In this document: positions 8,449 through 16,701 of the stretch, one piece after another
How the letters are laid out: the number at the start of each line of letters is the position of its first letter
Numbering within the stretch: the stretch's first letter is position 1
Assembly: GCA_017694755.1 (NCBI GenBank)
Contig: JADIMO010000021.1
Location: 1 to 40,300 of the forward strand
Length of the DNA: 40,300 nt
Direction: 5' to 3'
Origin: Candidatus Cryptobacteroides merdavium
GTDB taxonomy: Bacteria; Bacteroidota; Bacteroidia; Bacteroidales; UBA932
Notes under the pieces: model-generated
What the model was told of the DNA's origin: nothing
Seen by the model: the letters and a program-made list of their open reading frames with translations, nothing else
Database searches by the model: none
Translations under genes and position numbers: made by a program

Positions 8449-8479
8449 GAAACTACATTTTTCCTCAAATTAGGCAGGA

Positions 8480-8487
8480 TACCTTTG
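8480..8487 (+). promoter_or_regulatory. -7 box of the TonB receptor/phosphatase locus
   Basis: TACCTTTG is a full match to TAnnTTTG, with only a weak -33 (ATTT around 8457). The predicted start near 8494 leaves a leader of about 10 bases before the ATG at 8504. Confidence 0.5.
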
Positions 8488-8503
8488 CGGCCAAAATCAT
8501 GAT

Positions 8504-11293
8504 ATGAGAATCTGGCCAATCACAACGATGTTCCTGCTTGCTGCAGGAATTCCATTGACGGAAGTGACAGGAGAGGCAGCAGATAAAGTACAGGCAGCGC
8601 CTCTATTTTCAATTGCAGACGACAGCGGAGAAGATGCCGTCCCGGATACTGACACCGGGACAGGCAATTCGGCAAGCCCCTATATAAAAGGCAAGGTCCT
8701 CGACGCATCCACCGGAGATGAGATAACAGGAGCCGCCATAATATTGAAAGACAACCCGGAAAAATGGGCAGTCTCAGGTCTTGACGGGTCATTCTCAATG
8801 CAGCTCGAATCAGACACCGAACATGTCATCCTCTGCTCGCTCATAGGCTACAAGGACGCCGAACTGTCATATTCTCCGGCAGGAGAACCGATGGTCATAA
8901 GGCTGCAGCCGGACACCATAATGCTGGACGGGGCAACTGTATCGGCCGAGAACAAGGGAAAGACAGAAGCCGGGGCAAGGGCCATCGAAAAGACATCACT
9001 CAGCGTGATGAATGTGATGAGTGCAAGGGCCATCGAGCTCTCCCCGGACCTGACGGTCGCAAACGCCATACAGAGGATGTCCGGCGTGACTGTCGAAAGG
9101 AACAGCAGCGGAGAAGGCCAGTATGCCATACTCCGCGGAATGGACAAGAGATACAACTACACCCTCGTGAACGGGGTCAAGATACCGAGTCCGGACAACA
9201 AGAACAGGTTTGTGCCCCTGGACATATTCCCTTCAGAAATGCTTGACCGCCTTGAAGTCACAAAAGCGCTCACAGCAGACATGGAAGGCGACGGCATCGG
9301 AGGAGCGGTGAATCTCGTGATGAAGGATGCGCCTGAAAGGATGGAGGTGAACGCCAACCTGGCCACAGGTTACAATGCCCTTTATTTCAGCCGGGACTTT
9401 GAGTCGTTCAGCCACAGGGCTGGACAGAAGATGTCCCCATACGAAAGGATGGGCCGGCCTGAAGACTATGCCGTCACTATGGACGATTTCACCACGGAGA
9501 ACATGCACCTCCGGTCCGCAAGACCGAGACCCGACATCATCGGCGGATTCTCGTTCGGAGACAGGTATTTCAACAACCGGCTTGGGCTCATGCTTGCCGT
9601 CAGCTATCAGAATCTCTTCAGGGGCAAGGATACGGACCTCTATTATGTGTCAGGCTCCTCCGGCAACGGCACGGAAAACAGAACCTATTCTGAAGAACAG
9701 AGCCGCCTCGGTGCACACGCAAAATTAGATTACAGATTCAACGGCAGGCACAAGCTCATGCTCTATGCCGGCTACATGGACCTGCGCGAGAGCGAAGTCC
9801 GCAACGGGCAGAACAGGAAGGACTGGATCGTGAAGATGCAGTGGAACAGACAGTACATCATCAACACCACACTCAAGGGAGAACATTCCTTCCTCGAAAA
9901 GAACAGGCTGAAACTTGACTGGACAGGCGTATTCTCAAAGGCATACAGCACCTCTCCCGACAACAGCAAGATCTACATAAACATGCAGCAGCCCCATCTC
10001 TACAACACCGATTCCGCAGAAAAAAGATGGGAGCACAATTCCGACAGGGACTTCGCCTTCTATGCCAATCTTTCCTACGATTTCAACTTCGGACTGGAGC
10101 ACAGTCTTCTTCTGAAAGCCGGCGGGATGTACAGGAACAAGATAAGGGACAGCTTCTTCAATGAATACACATTCGACTCGGCCACCGGCCGCGAAGACCT
10201 CCAATACTACGGCTCGGACTGGACCAATTTCGACCAGCTCCTCCTTACCCCGAGGGCATACGGCAACATCGGGGACCCGCTCAACTATGATGCATGGGAA
10301 AACATTGCGGCAGGCTATTTCATGGCAAGATACAACTGGAAAGGGCTTGAGGTGATTGCAGGCGTCAGGGCAGAGCATACAGACCAGGGCTATACACTGG
10401 ATTTTCCGAGGAAGACGGAGTCGGAAGGAGACCAGAACTATACGGACATACTCCCGAGCGTGCATCTCAAATACAACGTACACAAGAACGCCAACCTGCG
10501 TTTCTCATACGGCCGCTCCATCAACCGCCCCGGTTTCTTCGAAATCGTCCCTTATACGGTCCTCAATGAAGACTATGACGAAAAGGGAAATCCTGAACTG
10601 CAGCACACCGTTGCCGACAACCTTGATCTGAGGTATGAATTTTTCCCGAAATCCTCCGAACAGTTCATGGTCGGGCTGTTCTGGAAAAATCTTCAGAATC
10701 CTATAGAATACGGGCTCATCAATGAGGGCCAGGCCACCTACATCTCCCCGATGAACTTCGGAAATGCCATGAATGCCGGTGTGGAAATTGACATCATGAA
10801 ATACTTCAAATGGTTCGGCATAAAGGCCAATTATACATGGACAAAGTCCAGCATCACGACCAACAAAAGGCTGCGCGAAGGCACGGATGTCGTGACCGTG
10901 ACACAGACAAGGCCGCTGTACGGACAGGCCGCCCATGTAGCCAATCTCTCCCTCCTCTTCAATTTCCCGAAATGCGGGATTGAAGCCCAGGTGTCCGGCT
11001 CATACACTGGAAAAAGACTGAGTGAAATCTCCAACTGGCTTGACAACGACATCTGGGAGGCCGGCTACATGCAGCTTGACGCATCCATAGAAAAGACCTT
11101 CAAGGCAGGCTTCTCCATCTTCGCCAAGGCATCCAACCTCCTCGACACCCCTGTACTGAGGTACATAATGCCGAACCGGATGACTGAGTCTCTCACTGAC
11201 TATGAAAGGTACAAGGGAGGGGTCATTGAACGGCGCGAATGGCATGCACAGACCGTCTCAATAGGAGTAAGATACAGATTCTCAGAAAAATAA
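8504..11293 (+). CDS. TonB-dependent outer-membrane receptor
   Basis: Encodes 929 residues. A signal peptide is followed by a carboxypeptidase-regulatory-like domain (about 62-140: YIKGKVLDASTGDEITGA...). The plug domain (about 165-275) contains 'LRGMDKRYNYTLVNGVKIPS', RFVPLDIFPSEMLDRLEV and DMEGDGIGGAVNL. The remainder is a 22-strand-type barrel with many YGR(S)xNRP and outer-strand motifs, and the protein ends in a beta-strand SIGVRYRFSEK, as needed for BAM insertion. It is not a SusC proper: no SusD partner follows. The next genes encode a beta-helix lipoprotein and a purple-acid-phosphatase-like protein, so the cargo may be a phosphorylated compound or product of that enzyme (inference). 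The direct repeats at 8411-8448 suggest phosphate-starvation control. Confidence 0.92.
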   Translation: MRIWPITTMFLLAAGIPLTEVTGEAADKVQAAPLFSIADDSGEDAVPDTDTGTGNSASPYIKGKVLDASTGDEITGAAIILKDNPEKWAVSGLDGSFSMQLESDTEHVILCSLIGYKDAELSYSPAGEPMVIRLQPDTIMLDGATVSAENKGKTEAGARAIEKTSLSVMNVMSARAIELSPDLTVANAIQRMSGVTVERNSSGEGQYAILRGMDKRYNYTLVNGVKIPSPDNKNRFVPLDIFPSEMLDRLEVTKALTADMEGDGIGGAVNLVMKDAPERMEVNANLATGYNALYFSRDFESFSHRAGQKMSPYERMGRPEDYAVTMDDFTTENMHLRSARPRPDIIGGFSFGDRYFNNRLGLMLAVSYQNLFRGKDTDLYYVSGSSGNGTENRTYSEEQSRLGAHAKLDYRFNGRHKLMLYAGYMDLRESEVRNGQNRKDWIVKMQWNRQYIINTTLKGEHSFLEKNRLKLDWTGVFSKAYSTSPDNSKIYINMQQPHLYNTDSAEKRWEHNSDRDFAFYANLSYDFNFGLEHSLLLKAGGMYRNKIRDSFFNEYTFDSATGREDLQYYGSDWTNFDQLLLTPRAYGNIGDPLNYDAWENIAAGYFMARYNWKGLEVIAGVRAEHTDQGYTLDFPRKTESEGDQNYTDILPSVHLKYNVHKNANLRFSYGRSINRPGFFEIVPYTVLNEDYDEKGNPELQHTVADNLDLRYEFFPKSSEQFMVGLFWKNLQNPIEYGLINEGQATYISPMNFGNAMNAGVEIDIMKYFKWFGIKANYTWTKSSITTNKRLREGTDVVTVTQTRPLYGQAAHVANLSLLFNFPKCGIEAQVSGSYTGKRLSEISNWLDNDIWEAGYMQLDASIEKTFKAGFSIFAKASNLLDTPVLRYIMPNRMTESLTDYERYKGGVIERREWHAQTVSIGVRYRFSEK

Positions 11294-11368
11294 GACTGAC
11301 ATTTCATACAAAACAAAAAACAGGATTTCTGAGAACATGAACGAAACAAATCCATTAATGCAACTTAT

Positions 11369-12259
11369 ATGAAAACAGGAAATCTCATCATGCTTGCAGC
11401 CGCAGCATCATTCTTCTTTGCGGCCTGTGAAAAGGAAAACGGATCCGGAAACGGGAATACTTCCCAGGGAACGGATGTGGAAGTGCTCGAAGCCGAAGGC
11501 ACATGGACTGCCGGAAGCACCGTTGAAGTGAACAGCCACATCCTCGTGCCTGAAGGCAAAAGCCTGACTATCGAACCGGGAGTCACAATCATATTCAGCA
11601 ACTCAGGAGTAGGCGTGAACCATGTTCCGATCGAGTTCACCGTGGACGGCAACCTCTACTGCCTCGGTACTGAGGATCAGCCGATACGCTTCACCGTGGC
11701 AGAAGAACTCAGGACATACGACAATACATTTGCCGGCCTGTGGGGAGGAATCGTGGCAGGAGCCACCTGCGAAGAGATGATCATTGACCACACCATCATC
11801 GAATATACAGGCGGACAGGTGATCGAAGGTTCTCCTGCTGCAGAGAACGGCTATTACACCGCTGGTGACGACGCTTATCCTCAGATCACCACCAACAATG
11901 TCGATGGCCGCTATGTCATCACCAACAGCATCATACGCAACGGATGGTCAGACGGCATCTACATGATGGGAGGAAACGCCATCATCGCAAACAACATCTT
12001 CAGTGCCAACGGATATGACGGAGCAGAAGCCGTGAATGTCAAGTCAGGATGCAAGGTGGATGTGGCCGGCAACATCATGTTCAGCCCGAATACCAACGGA
12101 CTCAAGCTCTCCAGCTCCGACCAGAGCGAAGTAAGGCACCAGGCCCTGATCCAGGCATACAACAACACCATCATCAACTCAGGATGGAGACGTGACGGCG
12201 AAAAGGGCGGCAGCATCTATATCGAGGAAATGGCAATGTCAGCGTATTCAACAACCTGA
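11369..12259 (+). CDS. Parallel beta-helix lipoprotein, N-terminal part (frameshifted gene)
   Basis: Encodes 296 residues: a lipoprotein signal ending FFFAAC (Cys20), a low-complexity Gly/Asn/Ser linker, then right-handed beta-helix repeats with many N-x-I/V rungs (VITNSIIRNGW, AIIANNIFSANG, VAGNIMFSPNTNG). The last codons are out of phase: after GSIYIEE the frame reads MAMSAYSTT and stops. Restoring one A in the AAA run at 12228-12230 gives IEENGNVSVFNNLMVNSKF and joins directly to the downstream frame, so the intact protein would have 469 residues (11369-12777). The stop and the next ATG overlap as TGATG (12257-12261), so reinitiation is possible. Either a real null or phase-variable allele, or a homopolymer sequencing error. 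Probable partner of the TonB receptor at the outer membrane. Confidence 0.7.
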   Translation: MKTGNLIMLAAAASFFFAACEKENGSGNGNTSQGTDVEVLEAEGTWTAGSTVEVNSHILVPEGKSLTIEPGVTIIFSNSGVGVNHVPIEFTVDGNLYCLGTEDQPIRFTVAEELRTYDNTFAGLWGGIVAGATCEEMIIDHTIIEYTGGQVIEGSPAAENGYYTAGDDAYPQITTNNVDGRYVITNSIIRNGWSDGIYMMGGNAIIANNIFSANGYDGAEAVNVKSGCKVDVAGNIMFSPNTNGLKLSSSDQSEVRHQALIQAYNNTIINSGWRRDGEKGGSIYIEEMAMSAYSTT

Positions 12260-12777
12260 TGGTAAACAGCAAGTTCAGAGCCATCACTCCGGCCTACGAC
12301 GAGCCTGGCACAGAGGACTGCTATGACAGGGACAACTCGTTCATCGACTATAACTTCTATGCTTCAGGAAATGTCCAGAGCCACCTTTTCTTCGAAGGCG
12401 AATATGAGGATGACGGTGAAATGCTCCAATACTCAGGAGTGAAGTTCGCATACGAAGGCTATGCATTCAACCATGAAGAATACGACACTGAAAAAGTGGA
12501 TGCCAACAGTACCATAGCCAAGTCTGCATCAGACACAGAAAGCCTCGATCCGGACTTCGTGAACTATGACATCAATGTTGACCCTGCCCTCTACGAGTGG
12601 AATGACAGCTGGAACTTCCATGTCAATGCAGGTTCCCCTGTCCTCACAGGAGCCTACACCCCTGCCGATGCAGCCCGCCAGCCGTTCTATTCAGTGACCG
12701 GCCTCTCTGTAAACGGAAAGACATATACATCACCTGCAGTACAGCCTTGGTTCGGAGCCTTCGGAACAGCAGAATAA
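12259..12777 (+). CDS. Beta-helix lipoprotein, C-terminal part (frameshifted gene)
   Basis: Encodes 172 residues as a separate frame from the ATG at 12259, but it has no signal peptide and begins mid-rung (MVNSKFRAITPAYDE), so it is best read as the C-terminal part of the beta-helix lipoprotein that starts at 11369. It contains a final set of beta-helix rungs and a compact end with 'NAGSPVLTGAYTPAD' and VQPWFGAFGTAE, typical of the C-terminus of secreted Bacteroidetes beta-helix proteins whose last rungs report 'SPALTAG'. Codon use and composition match the upstream part, which argues that the disruption is recent or technical. Function as an independent protein is unlikely unless translation reinitiates at TGATG. 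Confidence 0.6.
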   Translation: MVNSKFRAITPAYDEPGTEDCYDRDNSFIDYNFYASGNVQSHLFFEGEYEDDGEMLQYSGVKFAYEGYAFNHEEYDTEKVDANSTIAKSASDTESLDPDFVNYDINVDPALYEWNDSWNFHVNAGSPVLTGAYTPADAARQPFYSVTGLSVNGKTYTSPAVQPWFGAFGTAE

Positions 12778-12792
12778 TATAATATCATTTTC

Positions 12793-12856
12793 CAGTCATC
12801 CTGACCTGATCCCGGTGTGTATCGCAATACTGAAAAGATCAAGTCAGGAATGACTG
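12793..12856. repeat. Long imperfect hairpin between the beta-helix gene and the phosphatase gene
   Basis: The arms at 12793-12811 and 12837-12856 pair over about 19 positions with one bulge and one mismatch (CAGTCAT.CCTGAC.TGATC), with a 25-base loop. There is no T-run after it, so it looks like an intergenic processing or stability element, or a dispersed palindromic repeat, rather than a strong terminator. Confidence 0.6.
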
Positions 12857-12885
12857 ATAATCAAGACACTTAAAGATTTTAAACA

Positions 12886-13845
12886 ATGATGAAAAAGAAC
12901 ATGATAATCTTCCTCGCCCTCGCCCTTTCCCTGATTTCATGCGGACAGGCGACGGTGACGGCAGACCATACGCAGGAATGGAAGAGCCTTGAAAAGCCCC
13001 TCAACTTCTACCTTGCCAATGACCTCGGCCGCAACGGCTGGTATGACCAGAAGCCGATAGCCGAGACAATGGGCAGGATGGCCGAGGCCATCGACATCGA
13101 GTTCGTCGTCGCAGCCGGAGATGTACACCACTTCGAAGGTGTGCAGAGCATTTCCGACCCGCTCTGGATGACCAACTATGAACTCATTTATTCCCATCCG
13201 GACCTCATGATCGACTGGTATCCCATCTGCGGAAACCATGAGTACAGAAGCAACACCGACGCCGTGGTGGAATACAGCAATGTCAGCGCCCGCTGGACAA
13301 TGCCTGCCAAATATTACACCTTCGTCAAGGAGGAAGACGATGTGACAGTACGCATAGTCATGCTCGACACCACCCCGATGATTGACAAATACCGTGAAGA
13401 AACTGAAAAATATGCCGATGCATCGAAATCCGACTGGAATGAGCAGATCGCATGGCTCGACAAGGTGCTCTCCGAAGCCGATGAAGACTGGGTCATCGTA
13501 GTGGGACATCATCCGATCTATGCCTACACAGACAAGAGCGACAGCGAAAGGACCGATCTCCAGCAGCGCCTCGACCCTGTCCTCCGCAAATACGGCAATG
13601 TGGACATGTACCTCTGCGGCCACATCCACACCTTCCAGCACATCCGCAGGCCTGACTGTGACATAGACTACATCGTCAACACCTCAGGCTCCCTCAGCCG
13701 CGAAGATGTCAAGCCTATTGACGGCACCGTCTTCTGCAGCAACAAGTCAGGCTGGTCTCTCCTCACCGCCTGCAAAGACACGCTCAGCCTCCACATGCTT
13801 GACAAGGACGGCTCCGTCCTCCACACCGTCACCCGCACGAAATAG
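12886..13845 (+). CDS. Purple-acid-phosphatase-like metallophosphoesterase lipoprotein
   Basis: Encodes 319 residues with a lipoprotein signal ending LSLISC (Cys19). The dinuclear metal motifs appear in order: NDLG (Asp46), GDVHH (Asp79, His82), GNHE (Asn117, His118), VVGHHP (His208) and CGHIH (His246, His248). Order and flanking residues (VQSISDPLWM, MLDTTPM) follow animal tartrate-resistant acid phosphatase, where the second motif is GDNFY. The Tyr ligand that makes those enzymes purple is replaced here by His82. Expected activity: hydrolysis of phosphomonoesters in the periplasm or at the surface. It follows the TonB receptor and beta-helix lipoprotein on the same strand with no new promoter evident, and ends at a strong terminator, which suggests a phosphate-acquisition unit. 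Confidence 0.88.
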   Translation: MMKKNMIIFLALALSLISCGQATVTADHTQEWKSLEKPLNFYLANDLGRNGWYDQKPIAETMGRMAEAIDIEFVVAAGDVHHFEGVQSISDPLWMTNYELIYSHPDLMIDWYPICGNHEYRSNTDAVVEYSNVSARWTMPAKYYTFVKEEDDVTVRIVMLDTTPMIDKYREETEKYADASKSDWNEQIAWLDKVLSEADEDWVIVVGHHPIYAYTDKSDSERTDLQQRLDPVLRKYGNVDMYLCGHIHTFQHIRRPDCDIDYIVNTSGSLSREDVKPIDGTVFCSNKSGWSLLTACKDTLSLHMLDKDGSVLHTVTRTK

Positions 13846-13873
13846 CTGACTGCAGCGTCCCGCTGACACAGAC

Positions 13874-13909
13874 AATCCCCGCTGAACGGACAATTCGGCG
13901 GGGATTTTT
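13874..13909 (+). terminator. Rho-independent terminator after the phosphatase gene
   Basis: AATCCCCGC (13874-13882) pairs perfectly with GCGGGGATT (13898-13906), and the right arm runs into TTTTT. It lies 28 bases after the stop codon and ends the TonB/phosphatase unit. Confidence 0.85.
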
Positions 13910-13944
13910 GACAAATAGTCCATGCCGGAGAGGAAGGCAAAGAG

Positions 13945-13952
13945 TAAATTTG
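13945..13952 (+). promoter_or_regulatory. -7 box of the pectinesterase-like gene
   Basis: TAAATTTG matches TAnnTTTG. Predicted start near 13959, downstream of the in-frame ATG at 13922, so that start is excluded and the ATG at 13979 is favoured. No good -33 box. Confidence 0.45.
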
Positions 13953-13978
13953 CAGTCGGAACAAAACCGCATGATGCA

Positions 13979-15547
13979 ATGGACACTGACTTGAAATGCA
14001 ATATCAGCACTTTCTGCTGCATGGCAATGCTACTCGCTCCGGCAGCCTGTGACAAGGGCGGAGGAGAAGCCCCGGAAACCCCTGAACAGCCTATGACAAG
14101 ACCGGTGGAACTCGTCACGGACACATACAGGGCATATCCATCCGGTGAAAATGCCTGTGTGGACTCCTATCTCACACTTACATTCAGTTCAGAACCGGTG
14201 CCGGGCACTTCAGGTGAAATCAGGATTCTGGACAAAGACGGAAAGGAAGCCGACATGATTGACATGGCTGACATTGCAGCAGTGGCGGGAGGAAAGCCGA
14301 AAATGACGGCGGGCACTGCATTCACCACAGCAATGGATGCAGTCGGCTCATCTGCCGCAGGATATTACAGGATAGTATATTACAATGCCGTAAGCATAGC
14401 CGGGACTGACAACGGAGGGTACACCGTCACGATAAGGCTGCATTCGGACAGGCTGGAATACGGCGGGACATACAGCGTGGAAATCGACCCGGAAGCAATC
14501 ATTGCGGACGGATTCGACGGCATATCCGGGAATGAATGGACATTTTCCGTAATGCCGAAGCCTGCCGGCGACGGAGAAGTGACAGCCGGGGCACGGGACT
14601 GCGACTTCATGACGATCCAGGGAGCGATAAACTTCGCCAATTCATGCGGACAGAGTGCAGACATGACAATCTCGGTCGAAGACGGAATATATGAAGAGCC
14701 TCTTTACATACGCAACAAGAACAATCTCACGATCAAGGGAGAAAGCAGGGAGGGAACCATCATACGCTTTGACAACTGCAATGACTATATTGACGGGGTC
14801 GGAAGCGGCGTAACCTCCGTACCGGAACCCGGGGAGTCCATCACAAGAACAGGCGGAAGATCCGTAATCCTCGTGGAGAACTGCGACATGCTCCGCTTCG
14901 AGGACATCACGCTTGAAAACTCGCATGGGGACGGCAGCCAGGCTGAAGTGATATATTTCAACTGCGACAACGGCAGGCTGCTCGCCTCGAACTGCAGCTT
15001 CACCGGCGACCAGGACACCATCGAGCTCAAGGGCTGGAGCCTGTTCAGGGACTGCACCATAAGGGGCGATGTGGACTTCATCTGGGGATATGTACGGACA
15101 GCCCTGTTCGAGTCCTGCGAAATCCGCTCCAGCCCGAGCAGCAGAGGCTATATAGTCCAGGCCCGCTGCAGACAGGGCGACAGAGGCTTCGTGTTCCTTG
15201 ACTGCAGCCTCACCGCGGAAAGCGGAACCGCCGACGGCTCCGTCTACCTTGCCCGCTCCGGCGGAAATTCAGGCGAATATGACAATGTCACATACATCAG
15301 ATGCAGGATGGGCAGCCACATTGCCGATGCCGGCTGGTATTCAAGCCCCGCCCCTACACCTGCCGCCGCCACGGCCGAAAACGGCTGGAAGGAATACGGA
15401 AGCATGAATGCCTACGGCTCCGCCATGGACCTTTCCGGCAGATATTCCGGAAGTGCAGAAATCTCAAGTTCTGACTGCGAAAGGCTGTATGCGACTGCGG
15501 CTGCAGTGTTCGCTGACTGCCCTCACGGGAGCGGGTGGGCGGAGTAA
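13979..15547 (+). CDS. Pectinesterase-like (CE8 fold) secreted protein with Ig-like N-terminal domain
   Basis: Encodes 522 residues from the ATG at 13979. The N-terminal hydrophobic stretch ends LLAPAAC (Cys24), a lipoprotein-like but imperfect lipobox. Residues about 45-195 look like an SbsA/Big_5-type Ig-like domain ('LTLTFSSEPVPGTSG' ... NEWTFSV). From about 205 to the end there is a right-handed beta-helix with pectin methylesterase landmarks: FMTIQGAINFA, VEDGIYEE, GDQDTIELKG (Gln345, Asp346), GDVDFIWG (Asp366), GYIVQAR, and Arg426 in VYLARSGG where the family has YLGRPW. The two catalytic Asp and the Arg are therefore present, but the YLGRPW loop is altered. Expected activity: demethylation of pectin or a related uronate ester. 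It has its own promoter after a terminator, so it may be unrelated to the phosphatase unit. Confidence 0.82.
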   Translation: MDTDLKCNISTFCCMAMLLAPAACDKGGGEAPETPEQPMTRPVELVTDTYRAYPSGENACVDSYLTLTFSSEPVPGTSGEIRILDKDGKEADMIDMADIAAVAGGKPKMTAGTAFTTAMDAVGSSAAGYYRIVYYNAVSIAGTDNGGYTVTIRLHSDRLEYGGTYSVEIDPEAIIADGFDGISGNEWTFSVMPKPAGDGEVTAGARDCDFMTIQGAINFANSCGQSADMTISVEDGIYEEPLYIRNKNNLTIKGESREGTIIRFDNCNDYIDGVGSGVTSVPEPGESITRTGGRSVILVENCDMLRFEDITLENSHGDGSQAEVIYFNCDNGRLLASNCSFTGDQDTIELKGWSLFRDCTIRGDVDFIWGYVRTALFESCEIRSSPSSRGYIVQARCRQGDRGFVFLDCSLTAESGTADGSVYLARSGGNSGEYDNVTYIRCRMGSHIADAGWYSSPAPTPAAATAENGWKEYGSMNAYGSAMDLSGRYSGSAEISSSDCERLYATAAAVFADCPHGSGWAE

Positions 15548-15620
15548 AAGGGAGTACGCTCGGCTTCCTGCATATATTTGTCCGCTTCGCGGCCACATAT
15601 ACGGTTCACACCTCGGCAAT

Positions 15621-15636
15621 TGCAAACAAGTTTGCA
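15621..15636. promoter_or_regulatory. Inverted repeat overlapping the gpsA -33 box
   Basis: TGCAAAC-AA-GTTTGCA is a perfect 7-2-7 inverted repeat whose right arm covers the TTTG -33 box. A protein bound here would block RNA polymerase, so it is a candidate repressor site. Confidence 0.45.
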
Positions 15637-15662
15637 TTGCTCTCGGTTTCTTACTACATTTG
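15631..15662 (+). promoter_or_regulatory. gpsA promoter
   Basis: TTTG (15631-15634), 20-base spacer, TACATTTG (15655-15662): full consensus for the Bacteroidetes primary sigma factor. Predicted start near 15669, about 23 bases before the ATG. Confidence 0.75.
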
Positions 15663-15691
15663 CAGAAGTGTAACTGAGATCTGGACCGGAA

Positions 15692-16696
15692 ATGGATTAC
15701 AAGATAGTCAAAGAGGCACGATGTGCCGTCATAGGATACGGAAGCTGGGCTACTGCGATAACCGGGCTCCTGACAAGGAATGAATCGGAAGTGTGGTGGT
15801 ACATCCGCAACCCGGAAGTGCTTGAAGGTGTCATGACAGACGGACGCAATCCGAAATATGTGAGCGAAGTGGAGTTCGACCTCACCAGAGTCCATCCTTC
15901 AGATGACATCAACGAGGTGGTCAGGCATGCCGAGATCATCATAATGGCCGTCCCTTCCGCCTACCTGAAAGATTTTCTTGAGCCGCTGACGGAACCGCTG
16001 AACGACAAGTTCGTGGTATCCGCCATCAAAGGCATCATACCGGGAGAATACCAGACTGTGGCAGAATACCTGCGTGACAGGTACAGTCTCTCATTCAGAC
16101 AGATAGGCATCATAGGAGGCCCGTCCCACGCCGAAGAGGTCTCAAAGGGACGCCTGTCCTATCTCACCATAGTCTGCACATCGGAAGAGAATGCTCACAT
16201 GATAGGGAAAAAGCTGGGCTGCGCATCAGTAAGGCTGAGCTATTCCACTGACATCTACGGGGTGGAATATGCCTCCATATTAAAGAACATCTATGCCATA
16301 GCGACAGGTATAGCTGTCGGGCTCGGCTACGGGGACAACTACCTCGCCGTACTCATCTCCAACTGCGCAAACGAAATGACCAGATTCCTGAAGGAAAGCT
16401 ATCCCGACAACCGCAACACATTCGCTCCGGCCTATCTCGGAGACCTGCTTGTGACCTGCTATTCCATCTACAGCCGCAACAGGAGGCTCGGCCTGCTAAT
16501 CGGCCGCGGATGCACGGTCAAGAGCGCGCTGAACGAAATGACAATGATTGCGGAAGGCTATTTTGCAGCGGAATGTATCCGGCACATCAATTTCAAGCAC
16601 AAGGTGGACATGCCCATTGCCGACATGGTATATGAAATCCTCTACAGGAACGCTCCTGCCCGCCGCAGCATGAAAGAATTATCCGACAAGCTCTGA
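15692..16696 (+). CDS. gpsA: NAD(P)H-dependent glycerol-3-phosphate dehydrogenase
   Basis: Encodes 334 residues, the usual family length. It makes sn-glycerol 3-phosphate from dihydroxyacetone phosphate in the cytoplasm for phospholipid synthesis. The N-terminal Rossmann fold has GYGSWATA at residues 15-22 (family GAGSWGTA; the first Ala is Tyr here), then WWYIRNPE, 'IIIMAVPSAYLKDFL' and SAIKGI (a catalytic-lysine-region motif). GGPSHAEEV and the C-terminal substrate domain follow, with EYASILKNIYAIATGI, NCANEMTRF, LGDLLVTCYS and SRNRRLG, all standard for GpsA. It is monocistronic, with a consensus promoter; the following genes are on the other strand. Confidence 0.96.
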   Translation: MDYKIVKEARCAVIGYGSWATAITGLLTRNESEVWWYIRNPEVLEGVMTDGRNPKYVSEVEFDLTRVHPSDDINEVVRHAEIIIMAVPSAYLKDFLEPLTEPLNDKFVVSAIKGIIPGEYQTVAEYLRDRYSLSFRQIGIIGGPSHAEEVSKGRLSYLTIVCTSEENAHMIGKKLGCASVRLSYSTDIYGVEYASILKNIYAIATGIAVGLGYGDNYLAVLISNCANEMTRFLKESYPDNRNTFAPAYLGDLLVTCYSIYSRNRRLGLLIGRGCTVKSALNEMTMIAEGYFAAECIRHINFKHKVDMPIADMVYEILYRNAPARRSMKELSDKL

Positions 16697-16701
16697 ACAG
16701 G

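Noticed and set aside
13922..13978. Upstream start of the pectinesterase-like protein
   Set aside because: It lies before the predicted transcription start (-7 box 13945-13952) and would bury the signal peptide.
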